Part shown: positions 8,888 to 18,732 of the stretch, in pieces | Layout of the letters: each line of letters begins with the position of its first letter | How positions within the stretch are numbered: position 1 is the first letter of the stretch | Source of the DNA: an uncultured Sphingomonas sp. | GTDB taxonomy: Bacteria > Pseudomonadota > Alphaproteobacteria > Sphingomonadales > Sphingomonadaceae | Direction: 5' to 3' | DNA length: 64,000 bases | Assembly: GCF_913062585.1 (NCBI RefSeq) | Contig: NZ_CAJXWX010000011.1 | Location: forward strand, 1 to 64,000 | Notes under the pieces: generated by a model | What the model saw: the letters and a program-made list of their open reading frames with translations, nothing else | Told to the model about the DNA's origin: nothing | Databases searched by the model: none | Position numbers and translations under genes: made by a program

Positions 8888-10261
8888 GTGCCCAATTCCG
8901 ACTTCAAGTCCGACCTGCCCCCGCCCACGGTCATCACCGCCGCGATCGACCTCGACGCGCGGATCCGGGCCTTTGACGGCGGCGACGGCTCGCTGATCCG
9001 GGTGGCCGCCGAATTATGGCCGGTGATCGAGCCCAGGGCGCATGAGGTCATCGACGCCTATTGGGACCATTGGCGCAAGTCCAATCCCGGACAGCCCGAA
9101 TGGACCCCGCTCGACCAGGAGCGGCGCCGGGCCGCGGGCAATGCCTATCTGCGCAATCGCTTCTGCAACCTGTCGGGGCGCGACTGGGTCGAGTCGCTGG
9201 GCCGCTCGGTCGCCTCTGCCTTTGCCGGTGGGGTCAAGCCCATGGACGCGCTGGCCATGTCCTGCGCCAGCGACCGGGCCGCGCTCAGGATCCTGGTGGA
9301 GGACATGTCCGCCGACGATCCGCGTCGCGCGGCGGCGATCGATGCGCTGATGCGCCTGTTCGGCATGGAAACCGAGCTCACCGTCGAACTGTTCTCGGGC
9401 TATGAGAATTGGTGTGCCGGTCGTGAGCGCGAACGGCTGGCCGGGGATTTCCGCAACGGCATCGTCACGGTGGTCGAGAATGCCTCGGTCGAGGGACAGG
9501 ATCTGCGGCGTCAGGCGCAGGATGCCTCGCTGTCGACTCGCGGGATGCTGGGCAAGTCGAGCGAGGTCGCGGCCGCCGCCGAGCAGTCCGCGGTCGCCAT
9601 GCGCGAGGCGGCGCAGACCGCCGCCGGGCTGATCCGCGCGATCGAGGATGCGCGGGCCGAGGTCGACCAGGCCGCCGATGTCGCCAACCGCGCCGCCGAC
9701 CAGGCGGGCCAGGCGGTCGGCATGTCCGAAATGCTGTCGGACCATGCCAAGTCGATCGAATCGATCCTGGGGCTGATCCGCGACATTGCGGGGCAGACCA
9801 ATCTCCTGGCGCTGAACGCCACGATCGAGGCCGCTCGCGCCGGCGATGCGGGCCGGGGCTTCGCGGTCGTCGCGCAGGAGGTGAAGAGCCTCGCCAGCCA
9901 GACCGCCCGCGCCACCGACGATATCGCGACCAAGATCGCCGCCATCCAGGCTGCGACCCGCTCCACGGTGGAGACCAACGCCTCGATCAAGGCGACGGTC
10001 AACGAACTCCAGGCCTCGGCCGAGCATATCCGCCACGCCATGGAGGCGCAGGCGCAGACGGTGACCGCGATCACCGCTGCCGTCGACGAAACCGCGCTGG
10101 CCGCCGATTCGATGTCGCATACCATCGCCGCGATCCGCCAGGATACCGAGCATGTCGCGCAGGAGATCGACCGGGTCGGGCGCGGCTTCGACCATCTGGA
10201 CACGCGCCTGGGCGACCTGAAGACCAGCGCCACCCAATTCGTGGCGCGGGTTGCCGCCTGA
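8888..10261 (+). CDS. Soluble globin-coupled methyl-accepting chemotaxis protein
   Basis: The protein has an N-terminal protoglobin-like domain (about residues 20-170, with [20 protein letters not shown]) and a C-terminal chemoreceptor signalling domain whose hairpin tip is [20 protein letters not shown] (about 298-317). There is no transmembrane segment, so it resembles the cytoplasmic HemAT-type oxygen sensors that talk to CheA/CheW. The start chosen is the GTG at 8888, behind GGGGAG. A TTG at 8837 is in frame but has no good ribosome site. Aligned by eye, the F-helix region [11 protein letters not shown] has no proximal His, so haem binding is doubtful. Confidence 0.85.
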   Translation: MPNSDFKSDLPPPTVITAAIDLDARIRAFDGGDGSLIRVAAELWPVIEPRAHEVIDAYWDHWRKSNPGQPEWTPLDQERRRAAGNAYLRNRFCNLSGRDWVESLGRSVASAFAGGVKPMDALAMSCASDRAALRILVEDMSADDPRRAAAIDALMRLFGMETELTVELFSGYENWCAGRERERLAGDFRNGIVTVVENASVEGQDLRRQAQDASLSTRGMLGKSSEVAAAAEQSAVAMREAAQTAAGLIRAIEDARAEVDQAADVANRAADQAGQAVGMSEMLSDHAKSIESILGLIRDIAGQTNLLALNATIEAARAGDAGRGFAVVAQEVKSLASQTARATDDIATKIAAIQAATRSTVETNASIKATVNELQASAEHIRHAMEAQAQTVTAITAAVDETALAADSMSHTIAAIRQDTEHVAQEIDRVGRGFDHLDTRLGDLKTSATQFVARVAA

Positions 10262-10312
10262 TCCCCGCCGTGCCGGTTGACGCCTCGGCGATCGACCGGC
10301 ACGGACAGGGAC

Positions 10313-11008
10313 ATGACGACGATATTGGTAACGGGCAGCAGCCGAGGCATCGGCGCGGCTATCGCATCGACCCTGGGCGAGATGCCCGGCACGCGGGTCC
10401 TGGGCCATGCTACGCGCAGCGGGATCGCTGCCGACCTGTCGAAGGATGGGGCGCCCGCGCAGCTCTGGGCCGCCGCGCTCGCTGAAGCGGGCGGCGCGAT
10501 CGACGTGCTGGTCAACAATGCCGGGATTTTCGAGGCGAGCCCGCTCGACGCCGACGACTGGTCGGACAGCTGGGCGCGGACCATGCAGGTCAACCTGACC
10601 GCCTCGGCAGAGCTGTGCCGCCTGGCCGTGCTGCACTGGCAGGAACGGGGCGTCGGCGGACGGATCGTCAATATCGCCAGCCGCGCGGCCTATCGCGGCG
10701 ACTCGCCCGCCCATTGGCATTATGCCGCGTCCAAGGGCGGCATGGTCGCGATGACCAAGACCATCGCGCGGGGCTATGCCGCGCAGGGCATCTTGGCCTT
10801 CGCCGTCTGCCCCGGCTTCACCATGACCGGCATGGCCGAGGATTATCTGGCCAGCCGGGGCGGCGACAAGCTGCTCGCCGACATTCCGCTCGGCCGCGTG
10901 GCCTCGCCGGAAGAGGTCGCCGCGACCGTCCGTTTCCTCTGCACCGACGCGCCCGCTTCGATGACCGGCGCGGTCCTGGACGTGAACGGAGCCAGCTATG
11001 TCCGCTGA
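10313..11008 (+). CDS. SDR family oxidoreductase
   Basis: This is a classical short-chain dehydrogenase/reductase of 231 residues. It has the NAD(P)-binding TGSSRGIG (about residues 7-14), NNAG (about 72) and the catalytic YAASKGG (about 138) with an upstream Ser in NIASRAA. The family reduces or oxidises alcohols and ketones, with FabG as one relative. The substrate is unknown. The start is the ATG at 10313, with GGACAGGGAC just upstream. It overlaps prmA by 11 bases, so the two are probably co-transcribed. Confidence 0.9.
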   Translation: MTTILVTGSSRGIGAAIASTLGEMPGTRVLGHATRSGIAADLSKDGAPAQLWAAALAEAGGAIDVLVNNAGIFEASPLDADDWSDSWARTMQVNLTASAELCRLAVLHWQERGVGGRIVNIASRAAYRGDSPAHWHYAASKGGMVAMTKTIARGYAAQGILAFAVCPGFTMTGMAEDYLASRGGDKLLADIPLGRVASPEEVAATVRFLCTDAPASMTGAVLDVNGASYVR

Positions 11009-11930
11009 CAGCTGGAAGCTGACCCTGCCCTGCACCCGCGACGAGGCCGAGGCGATCGACGCGGCCGACGATCTGGCGATCGAGGCGGTCATCATGACCA
11101 CCGAGGAGGTGGAGGACGACCGCGAGCATTGGCGGCTCGACGCCTATTTCGAGGCGGAGCCCGATGCTGCCACCATCGCAGCCGTCCGTGCGCTGGTGCC
11201 GAGTGCGGGCGACCATCCTGCCACGGTCGAGCATGTGCCGGCGCAGGACTGGGTGACGATGAGCCAGGCTGGACTTGAACCGCTCTCGGTCGGGCGGTTC
11301 TTCGTCCATACCGGCGACGAGGCGGTGCCGGAGGGTCTGCGGGGCTTCCATATCCCGGCGGGGCGCGCGTTCGGCACCGGGCATCACGAAACGACGAGCG
11401 GCTGCCTCGCCATGCTGGACGGTATGGCGGACGAGACGGTCGCGAATGCGATCGACGTGGGCACCGGCACCGGCCTGCTCGCCTTCGCCGCACGGCACCT
11501 CTGGCCCGAGGCGAAGGTGGTCGCGACCGATATCGACCCCATCGCGATCGACGTGACGGCCGAGAATGCCACGATCAACGGCGTCGACGGGGTGGAGCTG
11601 ATCGTCGCCGACGGCGCGCTCGCCGATCCGATCATGGCGGGGGCGCCCTATGATCTGGTCATCGCCAATATCCTGGCCGGGCCGCTGATCTCGATGGCGC
11701 CCGAACTGGCGGCGATTGCGGGACCGGCGGCGACGTTGGTGCTGGCGGGTCTGCTGGAGACTCAGCGGGCGGATGTGGTCGCTGCCTATGCGGCGTGCGG
11801 CTGTTCGCTGGAGGCGGTCGACCGGCGCGGCGACTGGAGCGTGTTGCGGCTGCGCGCTGGGCGGGAGCGGTTCTTGCCGAGCGGGCCGTTCGATCCCAAG
11901 GGGCGGGATGGCTGGGCTTTGGATATCTGA
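10998..11930 (+). CDS. prmA: Ribosomal protein L11 methyltransferase
   Basis: This is a SAM-dependent methyltransferase that trimethylates ribosomal protein L11. It has an N-terminal substrate-recognition domain (about 1-110), then GRAFGTGHHETTSGCLAML (about 120-140), the SAM site IDVGTGTGLLAFAA (about 150) and VIANILAGPL, the NPPY-like motif of this family (about 218). At 310 residues it is normal. The start ATG at 10998 lies within the end of the SDR gene. A repeat-rich spacer follows directly. Confidence 0.93.
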   Translation: MSADSWKLTLPCTRDEAEAIDAADDLAIEAVIMTTEEVEDDREHWRLDAYFEAEPDAATIAAVRALVPSAGDHPATVEHVPAQDWVTMSQAGLEPLSVGRFFVHTGDEAVPEGLRGFHIPAGRAFGTGHHETTSGCLAMLDGMADETVANAIDVGTGTGLLAFAARHLWPEAKVVATDIDPIAIDVTAENATINGVDGVELIVADGALADPIMAGAPYDLVIANILAGPLISMAPELAAIAGPAATLVLAGLLETQRADVVAAYAACGCSLEAVDRRGDWSVLRLRAGRERFLPSGPFDPKGRDGWALDI

Positions 11931-11935
11931 CTGTC

Positions 11936-12175
11936 TTTCTCCCCTCCCGCAGGCGGGAGGGGTTGGGGGAGGGCAAGGCCACAGGCGATGGTCTCGGTGA
12001 GACTCCGAGCCCTCCCCCCAACCCCCTCCCGCCTGCGGGAGGGGGAGCGCATGCGGCGATTGAATCCCTCTTCTTCTCCCCTCCCGCAGACGAGTTTCAG
12101 GTCGGTCATGCCCCCGGCATGATCTAAACGATGCTGGGCATCGTTTACCTGAAACTGGGCTGGGGGAGGGAAGGC
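11936..12175. repeat. Composite palindromic repeat region, family B
   Basis: Several CCCCTCCCGCNNGCGGGAGG palindromes fill most of the prmA-pccB spacer. One of them contains the nested double hairpin at 12093-12157. No gene was found between 11931 and 12292. The last 100 bases before pccB are not repetitive and should hold its promoter, but I could not pick one out. Confidence 0.85.
12093..12157. repeat. Nested palindromic module, copy 2
   Basis: This is nearly identical to 5663-5726 and is inserted at the equivalent point of a family B palindrome (after CCCCTCCCGCAGACG). Its outer ends are AGTTTCAGG and CCTGAAACT. Confidence 0.8.
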
Positions 12176-12292
12176 GACACGCCATGCGCTCTGATGTTCG
12201 CTTACCTCCCCCTTACGAAAACGTCAGCCGCACCATTTGCCATCCCCCCGGCCTCTCGGGCATAAGCCCGCGCAAAGAGTGAAGGAGAGGTC

Positions 12293-13819
12293 ATGGCATC
12301 GACGATGGTCGAACTGGAACGCCGCCGCGCGGCCGCGCGTGCCGGCGGGGGCGAGAAGCGCGTCGCCGCGCAGCACGCCAAGGGCAAGCTGACCGCGCGC
12401 GAGCGGCTCGACGTGCTGCTCGACGAGGGCAGCTTCGAGGAGCTCGACATGTTCGTCGAGCATAACTGCACCGATTTCGGCATGACCGAACAGATCGTTC
12501 CCGGCGACGGCGTGGTGACCGGCTCGGGCACGATCAACGGGCGGCTGGTCTTTGTCTTCAGCCAGGACTTCACCGTCTTCGGCGGATCTCTGTCGGAACG
12601 GCACGCTCAGAAGATCTGCAAGATCATGGACATGGCGATGAAGGTCGGCGCGCCCGTGATCGGCCTGAACGATAGCGGCGGCGCGCGCATCCAGGAGGGG
12701 GTGGCCTCGCTCGGCGGCTATGCCGAGGTGTTCCAGCGCAACGTGCTGGCGAGCGGCGTGGTGCCGCAGCTCAGCCTCATCATGGGCCCCTGCGCGGGCG
12801 GCGCGGTCTATTCGCCGGCGATGACCGACTTCATCTTCATGGTGAAGGATTCGAGCTACATGTTCGTCACCGGCCCCGATGTGGTGAAGACGGTGACCAA
12901 CGAGGTCGTGACGCAGGAAGCGCTGGGCGGCGCGGTGACGCACACGACCAAGACCGGCGTCGCGGATGTGGCGTTCGAGGACGATATCGAGGCGCTGCTG
13001 GCGGCACGCGACTTCATCGACTTCCTGCCCGCCAACAATCGCGAGGGCGTGCCCGAACGGCCGACCGCCGACGCCTGGGACCGGATCGAGGAAAGCCTCG
13101 ATACGCTGATCCCGGCCAGCGCCAACCAGCCGTATGACATGCATGAGCTGATCGCCAAGGTCGTGGACGAGGGCGATTTCTTCGAGGTCCAGCCCGCGCA
13201 TGGGGCGAACATCATCACCGGCTTCGGCCGGATCGAGGGGCGCACCGTCGGCTTCGTCGCCAACCAGCCGATGGTGCTGGCGGGGGTGCTCGACATCAAC
13301 GCATCCCGCAAGGCGGCGCGCTTCGTACGCTTCTGCGACGCGTTCGAGATTCCGATCGTCACCTTTGTCGACGTGCCCGGCTTCCTGCCCGGCACCGCGC
13401 AGGAGCATAACGGCATCATCAAGCATGGCGCGAAATTGCTCTTCGCCTATGCCGAGGCGACGGTGCCCAAGATCACGGTCATCACGCGGAAAGCCTATGG
13501 CGGCGCCTACGACGTGATGGCGTCGAAGCACTTACGCGGCGACCTCAACTATGCCTGGCCGACCGCCGAGATCGCGGTGATGGGCGCCAAGGGCGCGGTC
13601 GAGATCATCTTCCGGGGCCGCACGCCTGAGGAAATCGCCGAGCGCACCGCCGAATATGAGGCGCGCTTCGCCAACCCGTTCGTCGCGGCGTCCAAGGGCT
13701 TTGTCGACGAGGTGATCCAGCCGCATTCGACCCGCCGTCGTATCGCACTGGGCCTGCGTAAGCTGCGCAACAAGGACCTCGCGAATCCGTGGAAGAAGCA
13801 TGACAATCTGCCGCTCTGA
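12293..13819 (+). CDS. pccB: Propionyl-CoA carboxylase beta subunit (carboxyltransferase)
   Basis: This subunit transfers carboxyl from carboxybiotin to propionyl-CoA, making (S)-methylmalonyl-CoA in the cytoplasm. It has two crotonase-fold carboxyltransferase halves. The first carries [19 protein letters not shown] (about residue 125) and the second [15 protein letters not shown] (about 403). The length of 508 residues is typical of PccB. The start ATG at 12293 follows GAAGGAGAGG. It heads the plus-strand operon that ends with pccA. Acetyl-CoA or methylcrotonyl-CoA carboxylase is less likely given the epimerase and mutase next door. Confidence 0.93.
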   Translation: MASTMVELERRRAAARAGGGEKRVAAQHAKGKLTARERLDVLLDEGSFEELDMFVEHNCTDFGMTEQIVPGDGVVTGSGTINGRLVFVFSQDFTVFGGSLSERHAQKICKIMDMAMKVGAPVIGLNDSGGARIQEGVASLGGYAEVFQRNVLASGVVPQLSLIMGPCAGGAVYSPAMTDFIFMVKDSSYMFVTGPDVVKTVTNEVVTQEALGGAVTHTTKTGVADVAFEDDIEALLAARDFIDFLPANNREGVPERPTADAWDRIEESLDTLIPASANQPYDMHELIAKVVDEGDFFEVQPAHGANIITGFGRIEGRTVGFVANQPMVLAGVLDINASRKAARFVRFCDAFEIPIVTFVDVPGFLPGTAQEHNGIIKHGAKLLFAYAEATVPKITVITRKAYGGAYDVMASKHLRGDLNYAWPTAEIAVMGAKGAVEIIFRGRTPEEIAERTAEYEARFANPFVAASKGFVDEVIQPHSTRRRIALGLRKLRNKDLANPWKKHDNLPL

Positions 13820-13837
13820 GATGATCGCGGGCGGGGT

Positions 13838-13937
13838 TTCCCTCCCCCATCCCCTCCCGCTTGCGGGAGGGGCGTGTTCGGGGCCAGCGGTCGCCCGGAA
13901 CCTCTCCCCTCCCGCAGTCGGGAGGGGCCGGGGGAGG
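13838..13937. repeat. Family B palindromic repeat, inside the propionate operon
   Basis: Two CCCTCCCG-type hairpins lie between the pccB stop and the epimerase start. They stand in the transcribed spacer of an operon, so they would form stable stems in the mRNA. Confidence 0.8.
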
Positions 13938-13975
13938 GCTGGCGCTGTCCCCACGCCGAAACGCTGGAGGCGCGC

Positions 13976-14395
13976 ATGACCCTGGGCCGCCTCAACCATA
14001 TCGGCATCGCCACGCCTTCGATCGAGAAGACGGTCGAAACCTATCGCCATCTCCTGGGCGCAGAGGCGATCGGCGCGCCGTTCGACCTGCCCGCACAGGG
14101 CGTGCGGGTGTGCTTCATCGACGCGCCGAACACCCAGATCGAGGTGATCCAGCCAATCGACGAAACCTCCCCCATCGCCAATTTTCTGAAGAAGAACCCA
14201 GGCGGTGGGCAGCATCATCTATGCTTCGAGGTCGCCGACATCCCCGCCGCCGTCGCCGAATTGCAGGCCAAGGGTGCGACCCTGTTGGGCCAGCCGCGCA
14301 TCGGCGCGCATGGCACGCCGGTCGTGTTCCTCCACCCGCGCGACATGGGCGGCGTGCTGGTCGAACTGATGGAAACGCCGGGAGAGGGGCATTGA
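13976..14395 (+). CDS. mce: Methylmalonyl-CoA epimerase
   Basis: This enzyme converts (S)- to (R)-methylmalonyl-CoA, the step between the carboxylase and the mutase. It is a 139-residue VOC-fold protein with metal-ligand positions in RLNHIGIA (His near residue 7), GGQHHLCFEVAD (about 79-90) and VLVELMET (Glu near 131). The start is ATG 13976 behind CTGGAGG. A longer in-frame start would run through the repeat and was rejected. It overlaps the next gene by four bases. Confidence 0.93.
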   Translation: MTLGRLNHIGIATPSIEKTVETYRHLLGAEAIGAPFDLPAQGVRVCFIDAPNTQIEVIQPIDETSPIANFLKKNPGGGQHHLCFEVADIPAAVAELQAKGATLLGQPRIGAHGTPVVFLHPRDMGGVLVELMETPGEGH

Positions 14396-15162
14396 GCGAA
14401 CCCATGTTGTTGACGGAACGGCGCGGCGACGTCCTGGTCCTGACGCTCAACCGGCCCGAACGGCTGAATGCCGCGCCCCCGGCATTGTTCGATGCTATCC
14501 GTGAAGCGCTGGAGGCACGCGGCGATGCGCGCGCGATGCTGATCGCGGGCGAGGGCCGGGCCTTCTGCTCGGGCGCGGACATATCGGGCGGCGATGTCGG
14601 CCCCGACACCGTCCACCGCGCGCTGGTCGAGCATTACAACCCCGCCATGCTGGCGCTCGCCGACCTGCCCATTCCGGTGGTCAGCGCGGTGCGCGGGGCG
14701 GCGGCGGGGATCGGGTGCAGCCTGGCGCTCGCCGCCGATTTCTGCGTGGCGAGCGAGAGCGCCTATTTCCTCCACGCCTTCGTCAATATCGGGCTCGTCC
14801 CCGATGGCGGGGCGAGCTGGATGTTGCCGCGTCTGATCGGCCGCGCCCATGCCGCCGAGATGATGATGCTGGGCGAGCGTGTTCCGGCGGCGAAGGCGCT
14901 CGACTGGGGCATGATCCACAAGGTCGTGGCCGACGATGTGCTCGACGCAGAAGCCTTTGCGCTGGCCGAGCGGCTGGCGGCGGGGCCGAGCGTCGCGCTG
15001 GGCCTGATGCGTCGTGCGCTCCAGGCGGGTTTCGAGAGCGACTATGCCACCGCGCTGGCCCGCGAGGCGGAGGACCAGCGCAGAGCCCGCGCGACGCTGG
15101 ACGGTGAGGAAGGCGGCCGGGCCTTTTTCGAGCGGCGTCCCCCGCGTTTCCTGGGGCGATGA
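14392..15162 (+). CDS. Enoyl-CoA hydratase/isomerase, PaaG-like
   Basis: This is a crotonase-superfamily protein of 256 residues with the CoA oxyanion-hole motifs GRAFCSGADISG (about 57) and GAAAGIGCSLALAADF (about 100). The stretch FVNIGLVPDGGASWMLPR (about 128-145) resembles PaaG-type isomerases rather than classical hydratases, with Asp where a hydratase would have a catalytic Glu. The start chosen is a TTG at 14392 overlapping the epimerase stop, with GGAGAGGGG before it. An ATG at 14404 is the alternative. The substrate is unknown; a branched or odd-chain acyl-CoA is plausible from context. Confidence 0.87.
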   Translation: MSEPMLLTERRGDVLVLTLNRPERLNAAPPALFDAIREALEARGDARAMLIAGEGRAFCSGADISGGDVGPDTVHRALVEHYNPAMLALADLPIPVVSAVRGAAAGIGCSLALAADFCVASESAYFLHAFVNIGLVPDGGASWMLPRLIGRAHAAEMMMLGERVPAAKALDWGMIHKVVADDVLDAEAFALAERLAAGPSVALGLMRRALQAGFESDYATALAREAEDQRRARATLDGEEGGRAFFERRPPRFLGR

Positions 15163-15240
15163 GACTTGCGCGCGAATGATGATTTCGCTCTAGTGAAAGA
15201 AAATAAGCGTCGCGCGTAACGAATGGATTAGGAGTGGCCG

Positions 15241-17502
15241 ATGGCCGAACGCCCCGACCTGTCTGACTGGGAAGCCCTTGCCGCCCGTGAGGTGAAGGGG
15301 CGCAACCTCGACTGGCAGACGCCGGAGGGGATCACGGTCAAGCCGCTCTACACGGCTGCCGATGTGCGGGAGGACCCCGGCCTGCCGGGCTTTGCGCCGT
15401 TCACGCGCGGGGTTCGGGCCAGCATGTATGCGGGTCGCCCCTGGACGATCCGGCAATATGCGGGCTTCTCGACCGCCGAGGAGTCGAACGCCTTCTACCG
15501 GCGCAATCTGGCGGCGGGGCAGAAGGGGCTGTCGGTCGCCTTCGATCTGGCCACCCACCGGGGCTATGACAGCGACCACCCGCGCGTGACCGGCGATGTC
15601 GGCAAGGCGGGCGTCGCGATCGACACGGTCGAGGATATGAAGATCCTGTTCGACGGCATTCCGCTCGATGCCATGTCGGTCAGCATGACGATGAACGGCG
15701 CGGTGATCCCGGTGCTGGCCTTCTTCATCGTCGCGGCCGAGGAACAGGGGGTTCATCGCTCCAAGCTGGAAGGGACCATCCAGAACGACATCCTCAAGGA
15801 GTTCATGGTCCGCAACACGTACATCTACCCGCCCGAACCCTCGATGCGGATCATCTCGGACATCTTCGGCTATACATCCGCCGAGATGCCGAAGTTCAAC
15901 AGCATCTCGATTTCGGGCTATCACATGCAGGAGGCCGGGGCGACGCAGCTCCAGGAGCTGGCCTTCACCATCGCCGACGGCATGGAATATGTGAAATACG
16001 GTGTCGCCTCGGGCCTCGACATCGACAAGTTTGCCGGGCGCCTGTCCTTCTTCTTTGCGATCGGCATGAACTTCTTCATGGAGGTCGCCAAGCTGCGCGC
16101 CGCGCGCGTGCTGTGGCACCGGGCGATGACGCAGCTGGGCGCGAAGGACGAGCGCTCCAAGATGCTGCGCACCCATTGCCAGACATCGGGCGTGTCGCTG
16201 ACCGAGCAGGACCCGTATAACAACGTCATCCGCACCACCATCGAGGCGATGGCGGCGATGCTGGGCGGCACCCAGTCGCTTCACACCAATGCGCTGGACG
16301 AAGCGATCGCGCTGCCCACCGACTTCTCCGCCCGGATCGCGCGCAACACGCAGATCGTGTTGCAGGAGGAAACGGGGATGACCAAGGTCGTCGATCCGCT
16401 GGGCGGCAGCTATTATGTCGAGAGCCTGACGCAATCGCTGGTCGACGGCGCCTGGGAATTGATCGAGCGGATCGAGTCCGAAGGCGGCATGGCGAAAGCG
16501 GTCGCGGCGGGCTGGCCCAAGGCGATGATTGAGGAAGCCGCCGCCGCCCGCGCGGCCAAGGTCGACCGGGGCGAGGATGTGATCGTCGGGGTCAACAAAT
16601 ACCGGCTGGCCGATGAAGCGCCGGTGGAAATTCTCGACATCGACAATCATGCGGTGCGCGCGGGCCAGGTAGCGCGGATCGGCCGGGTGAAAGCCGCCCG
16701 CGATGAGGCCGTGTGCCGGGCGGCGCTGGATGCCCTGCGCGAAGCTGCCCAAAATCCTCCTCAAGCTCGTCTTGGGGAGGGGGACCATCCGAAGGATGGT
16801 GGAGGGGCCGGGGCTGACGTCGCCGCCCCTCCACCACCGGCTGCGCCGGCGGTCCCCCTCCCCGAGCAAGCTCAGGGAGGATTGGGGAATAATCTCCTTG
16901 CCTTGGCCGTGGAGGCGGCACGGGCACGGGCGACCTTGGGCGAGATTTCCTCGGCGCTGGAGGACGTGTTCGGCCGCTACGGGACCCAGCCGACCCCGGT
17001 CTCGGGGGTGTACGGCGGCGCTTACGCCGAAGACGAACGCTGGGCGCGCTTGATCCGGGGCGTCGAGGCCGTGGAACGCCGTCTCGGCCGCAAGCCCCGG
17101 CTGTTCGTCGCCAAGATGGGCCAGGACGGGCATGACCGGGGCGCGAACCTCGTCTCCTCGATGTTCGGCGATCTGGGGTTCGAGGTCGTGCCCGGCCCGC
17201 TCTTCCAGACACCGGCGGAAGCCGCGCAGATCGCGCTCACCCGCGACGTCGATGTCGTCGGCGCCTCCAGCCTCGCCGCCGGGCACAAGACCCTGATCCC
17301 CGAGCTGATCGGCCATCTCCGCGAGGCGGGCCGCGCGGATATCAAGGTGATCGCGGGTGGCGTTATTCCCGCACAGGACTATCAGGCGCTGTATGATGCC
17401 GGGGTGCAGGCGATTTTCGGCCCCGGCACCAATCTTGTGAAAGCGGCCGAGGATGTGCTGAGGCTGCTGGGCCATAATATGCCGCCCGAGACGGGCGAAT
17501 GA
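15241..17502 (+). CDS. scpA: Methylmalonyl-CoA mutase (single-chain, with in-frame repeat)
   Basis: This adenosylcobalamin enzyme rearranges (R)-methylmalonyl-CoA to succinyl-CoA. The N-terminal catalytic barrel (about 1-500) and the C-terminal B12-binding domain (about 610-753, with DGHDRG near residue 629 supplying the cobalt-ligand His) are on one chain. At 753 residues it is about 40 longer than usual. The excess, about residues 504-548, is Pro/Gly/Ala-rich and encoded by a palindromic repeat at 16752-16883. The insertion keeps the frame and falls in the linker between domains, so activity may be kept. The ribosome site is TAGGAG before ATG 15241. The G-protein chaperone MeaB is not in the window. 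Confidence 0.95.
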   Translation: MAERPDLSDWEALAAREVKGRNLDWQTPEGITVKPLYTAADVREDPGLPGFAPFTRGVRASMYAGRPWTIRQYAGFSTAEESNAFYRRNLAAGQKGLSVAFDLATHRGYDSDHPRVTGDVGKAGVAIDTVEDMKILFDGIPLDAMSVSMTMNGAVIPVLAFFIVAAEEQGVHRSKLEGTIQNDILKEFMVRNTYIYPPEPSMRIISDIFGYTSAEMPKFNSISISGYHMQEAGATQLQELAFTIADGMEYVKYGVASGLDIDKFAGRLSFFFAIGMNFFMEVAKLRAARVLWHRAMTQLGAKDERSKMLRTHCQTSGVSLTEQDPYNNVIRTTIEAMAAMLGGTQSLHTNALDEAIALPTDFSARIARNTQIVLQEETGMTKVVDPLGGSYYVESLTQSLVDGAWELIERIESEGGMAKAVAAGWPKAMIEEAAAARAAKVDRGEDVIVGVNKYRLADEAPVEILDIDNHAVRAGQVARIGRVKAARDEAVCRAALDALREAAQNPPQARLGEGDHPKDGGGAGADVAAPPPPAAPAVPLPEQAQGGLGNNLLALAVEAARARATLGEISSALEDVFGRYGTQPTPVSGVYGGAYAEDERWARLIRGVEAVERRLGRKPRLFVAKMGQDGHDRGANLVSSMFGDLGFEVVPGPLFQTPAEAAQIALTRDVDVVGASSLAAGHKTLIPELIGHLREAGRADIKVIAGGVIPAQDYQALYDAGVQAIFGPGTNLVKAAEDVLRLLGHNMPPETGE
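16752..16883. repeat. Palindromic repeat inserted in frame within scpA
   Basis: This 132-bp element has outer arms GGGGAGGGGGACC and GGTCCCCCTCCCC and inner arms GGTGGAGGGGC and GCCCCTCCACC. It resembles the family A intergenic elements but with different outer tips. It is a multiple of three and contains no stop in the scpA frame, adding 44 residues. Confidence 0.88.
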
Positions 17503-17515
17503 CAGGACGAAGGAC

Positions 17516-18541
17516 ATGACGACGACCACCGCGCTGCGCCCCGAGGCGACGAGCTTGCGCACAGACTGGACCCGCGCCGAGATCGCTGCGCTGTTCGACC
17601 TGCCCTTCACCGAGCTGCTGTTCCGCGCGGCCGAGGTGCACCGCGCGCATCATGCGGCGGACGAGGTGCAGCTGTGCACTTTGTGTTCGATCAAGACCGG
17701 CGGCTGCCCCGAGGATTGCGGCTATTGCTCGCAAAGCGCCTCGGCCGAGAGCGACGTGAAGGCCGAGAAGCTGATGGACGTAGACGCGGTGCTGGCGGCG
17801 GCGGCAGACGCCAAGGCGGCGGGCTCGCAGCGTTTCTGCATGGGCGCGGCGTGGCGCAGCCCCAAGGAGCGCGACATGGACAAGGTCGTCGCCATGGTCG
17901 AGGGCGTGAAGGCCATGGGGCTGGAGACCTGCATGACGCTGGGGATGCTGGATGCGCCCCAGGCACAGCGGCTGGCCGCGGCGGGTCTCGATTACTACAA
18001 CCACAATATCGACACCTCGCCGGAGAACTACGCCAACGTCATCACGACGCGCTGTTTCGAGGACCGGCTGGAGACGCTGTCGAACGTGCGCGAGGCGGGC
18101 ATTTCGGTCTGCTGCGGCGGGATCGTCGGCATGGGCGAGACGCGGGGCGACCGCGTCGGCTTCGTCCATGCGCTGGCCACTCTGCCGCGCCACCCCGAAA
18201 GCGTGCCGGTCAACGCGCTGGTCCCGGTCAAGGGCACGGTGCTGGGCGACATGCTGGCCGATACGCCGCTCGCGCGGATCGACGATATCGAGTTCGTCCG
18301 CACCGTCGCGGTCGCGCGCATCACCATGCCGATGAGCATGGTCCGCCTGTCGGCGGGCCGCGAGAGCATGTCGGCGTCGACGCAGGCCTTGTGCTTCCTG
18401 GCGGGGGCGAACTCGATCTTCACCGGCGACAAGCTGCTGACGGCAGGCAATGCGGGCGACGATGCGGATGCGGCGCTGTTCGCCAAGCTCGGCCTGAAGC
18501 CGATGGAAGGCGCCGAACCGATGCGGATCGCGGCGGAGTGA
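17516..18541 (+). CDS. bioB: Biotin synthase
   Basis: This radical SAM enzyme inserts sulfur into dethiobiotin, the last step of biotin synthesis. The CxxxCxxC cluster motif is CPEDCGYC (Cys 64, 68, 71), preceded by [11 protein letters not shown]. Other family segments are [11 protein letters not shown] (about 160), GGIVGMGE (about 200) and the [10 protein letters not shown] segment (about 281). The length of 341 residues is standard. It lies 13 bases after scpA and 191 before pccA, so it sits inside the propionate operon and would supply the cofactor of PccA. Other bio genes are not present here. Confidence 0.97.
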   Translation: MTTTTALRPEATSLRTDWTRAEIAALFDLPFTELLFRAAEVHRAHHAADEVQLCTLCSIKTGGCPEDCGYCSQSASAESDVKAEKLMDVDAVLAAAADAKAAGSQRFCMGAAWRSPKERDMDKVVAMVEGVKAMGLETCMTLGMLDAPQAQRLAAAGLDYYNHNIDTSPENYANVITTRCFEDRLETLSNVREAGISVCCGGIVGMGETRGDRVGFVHALATLPRHPESVPVNALVPVKGTVLGDMLADTPLARIDDIEFVRTVAVARITMPMSMVRLSAGRESMSASTQALCFLAGANSIFTGDKLLTAGNAGDDADAALFAKLGLKPMEGAEPMRIAAE

Positions 18542-18556
18542 CCGTTCCACCGCCCT

Positions 18557-18683
18557 GTTCCCCGGCGAAGGCCGGGGCCCAGTTGCGGTGAGCCCTTGAT
18601 GGCGCGTGACAGATGCCTCCCCCGAGGAGCCACGGCGCGCCATCGGCTACAGGGAAACCGGACCCCGGCCTTCGCCGGGGAAC
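18557..18683. repeat. 21-bp perfect inverted repeat upstream of pccA
   Basis: GTTCCCCGGCGAAGGCCGGGG at 18557-18577 is repeated in inverted orientation at 18663-18683. Each arm is itself a small hairpin. The pair occupies most of the bioB-pccA spacer. A related single hairpin is at 21833-21850. Confidence 0.85.
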
Positions 18684-18732
18684 GGCTCTGAATTTCGACA
18701 CGGACCAACGACATAAAAGGAGAGGTACCCCC

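Noticed and set aside
9014..11101. Long open frame on the minus strand opposite the chemoreceptor and SDR genes
   Set aside because: In GC-rich DNA the antisense of a real gene is often open. It has no family motif, an Arg/Gly-rich composition, and covers two well-supported genes.
11936..12175. CRISPR array
   Set aside because: Repeats are palindromic, of varying spacing, with no regular unique spacers and no cas genes nearby.
13861..14391. N-terminal extension of the PaaG-like gene
   Set aside because: It would overlap all of the epimerase gene and starts in a repeat; crotonase motifs begin after 14404.
15190..17610. 806-residue minus-strand open frame opposite scpA
   Set aside because: It mirrors the codon pattern of the mutase gene and has no recognisable domain.
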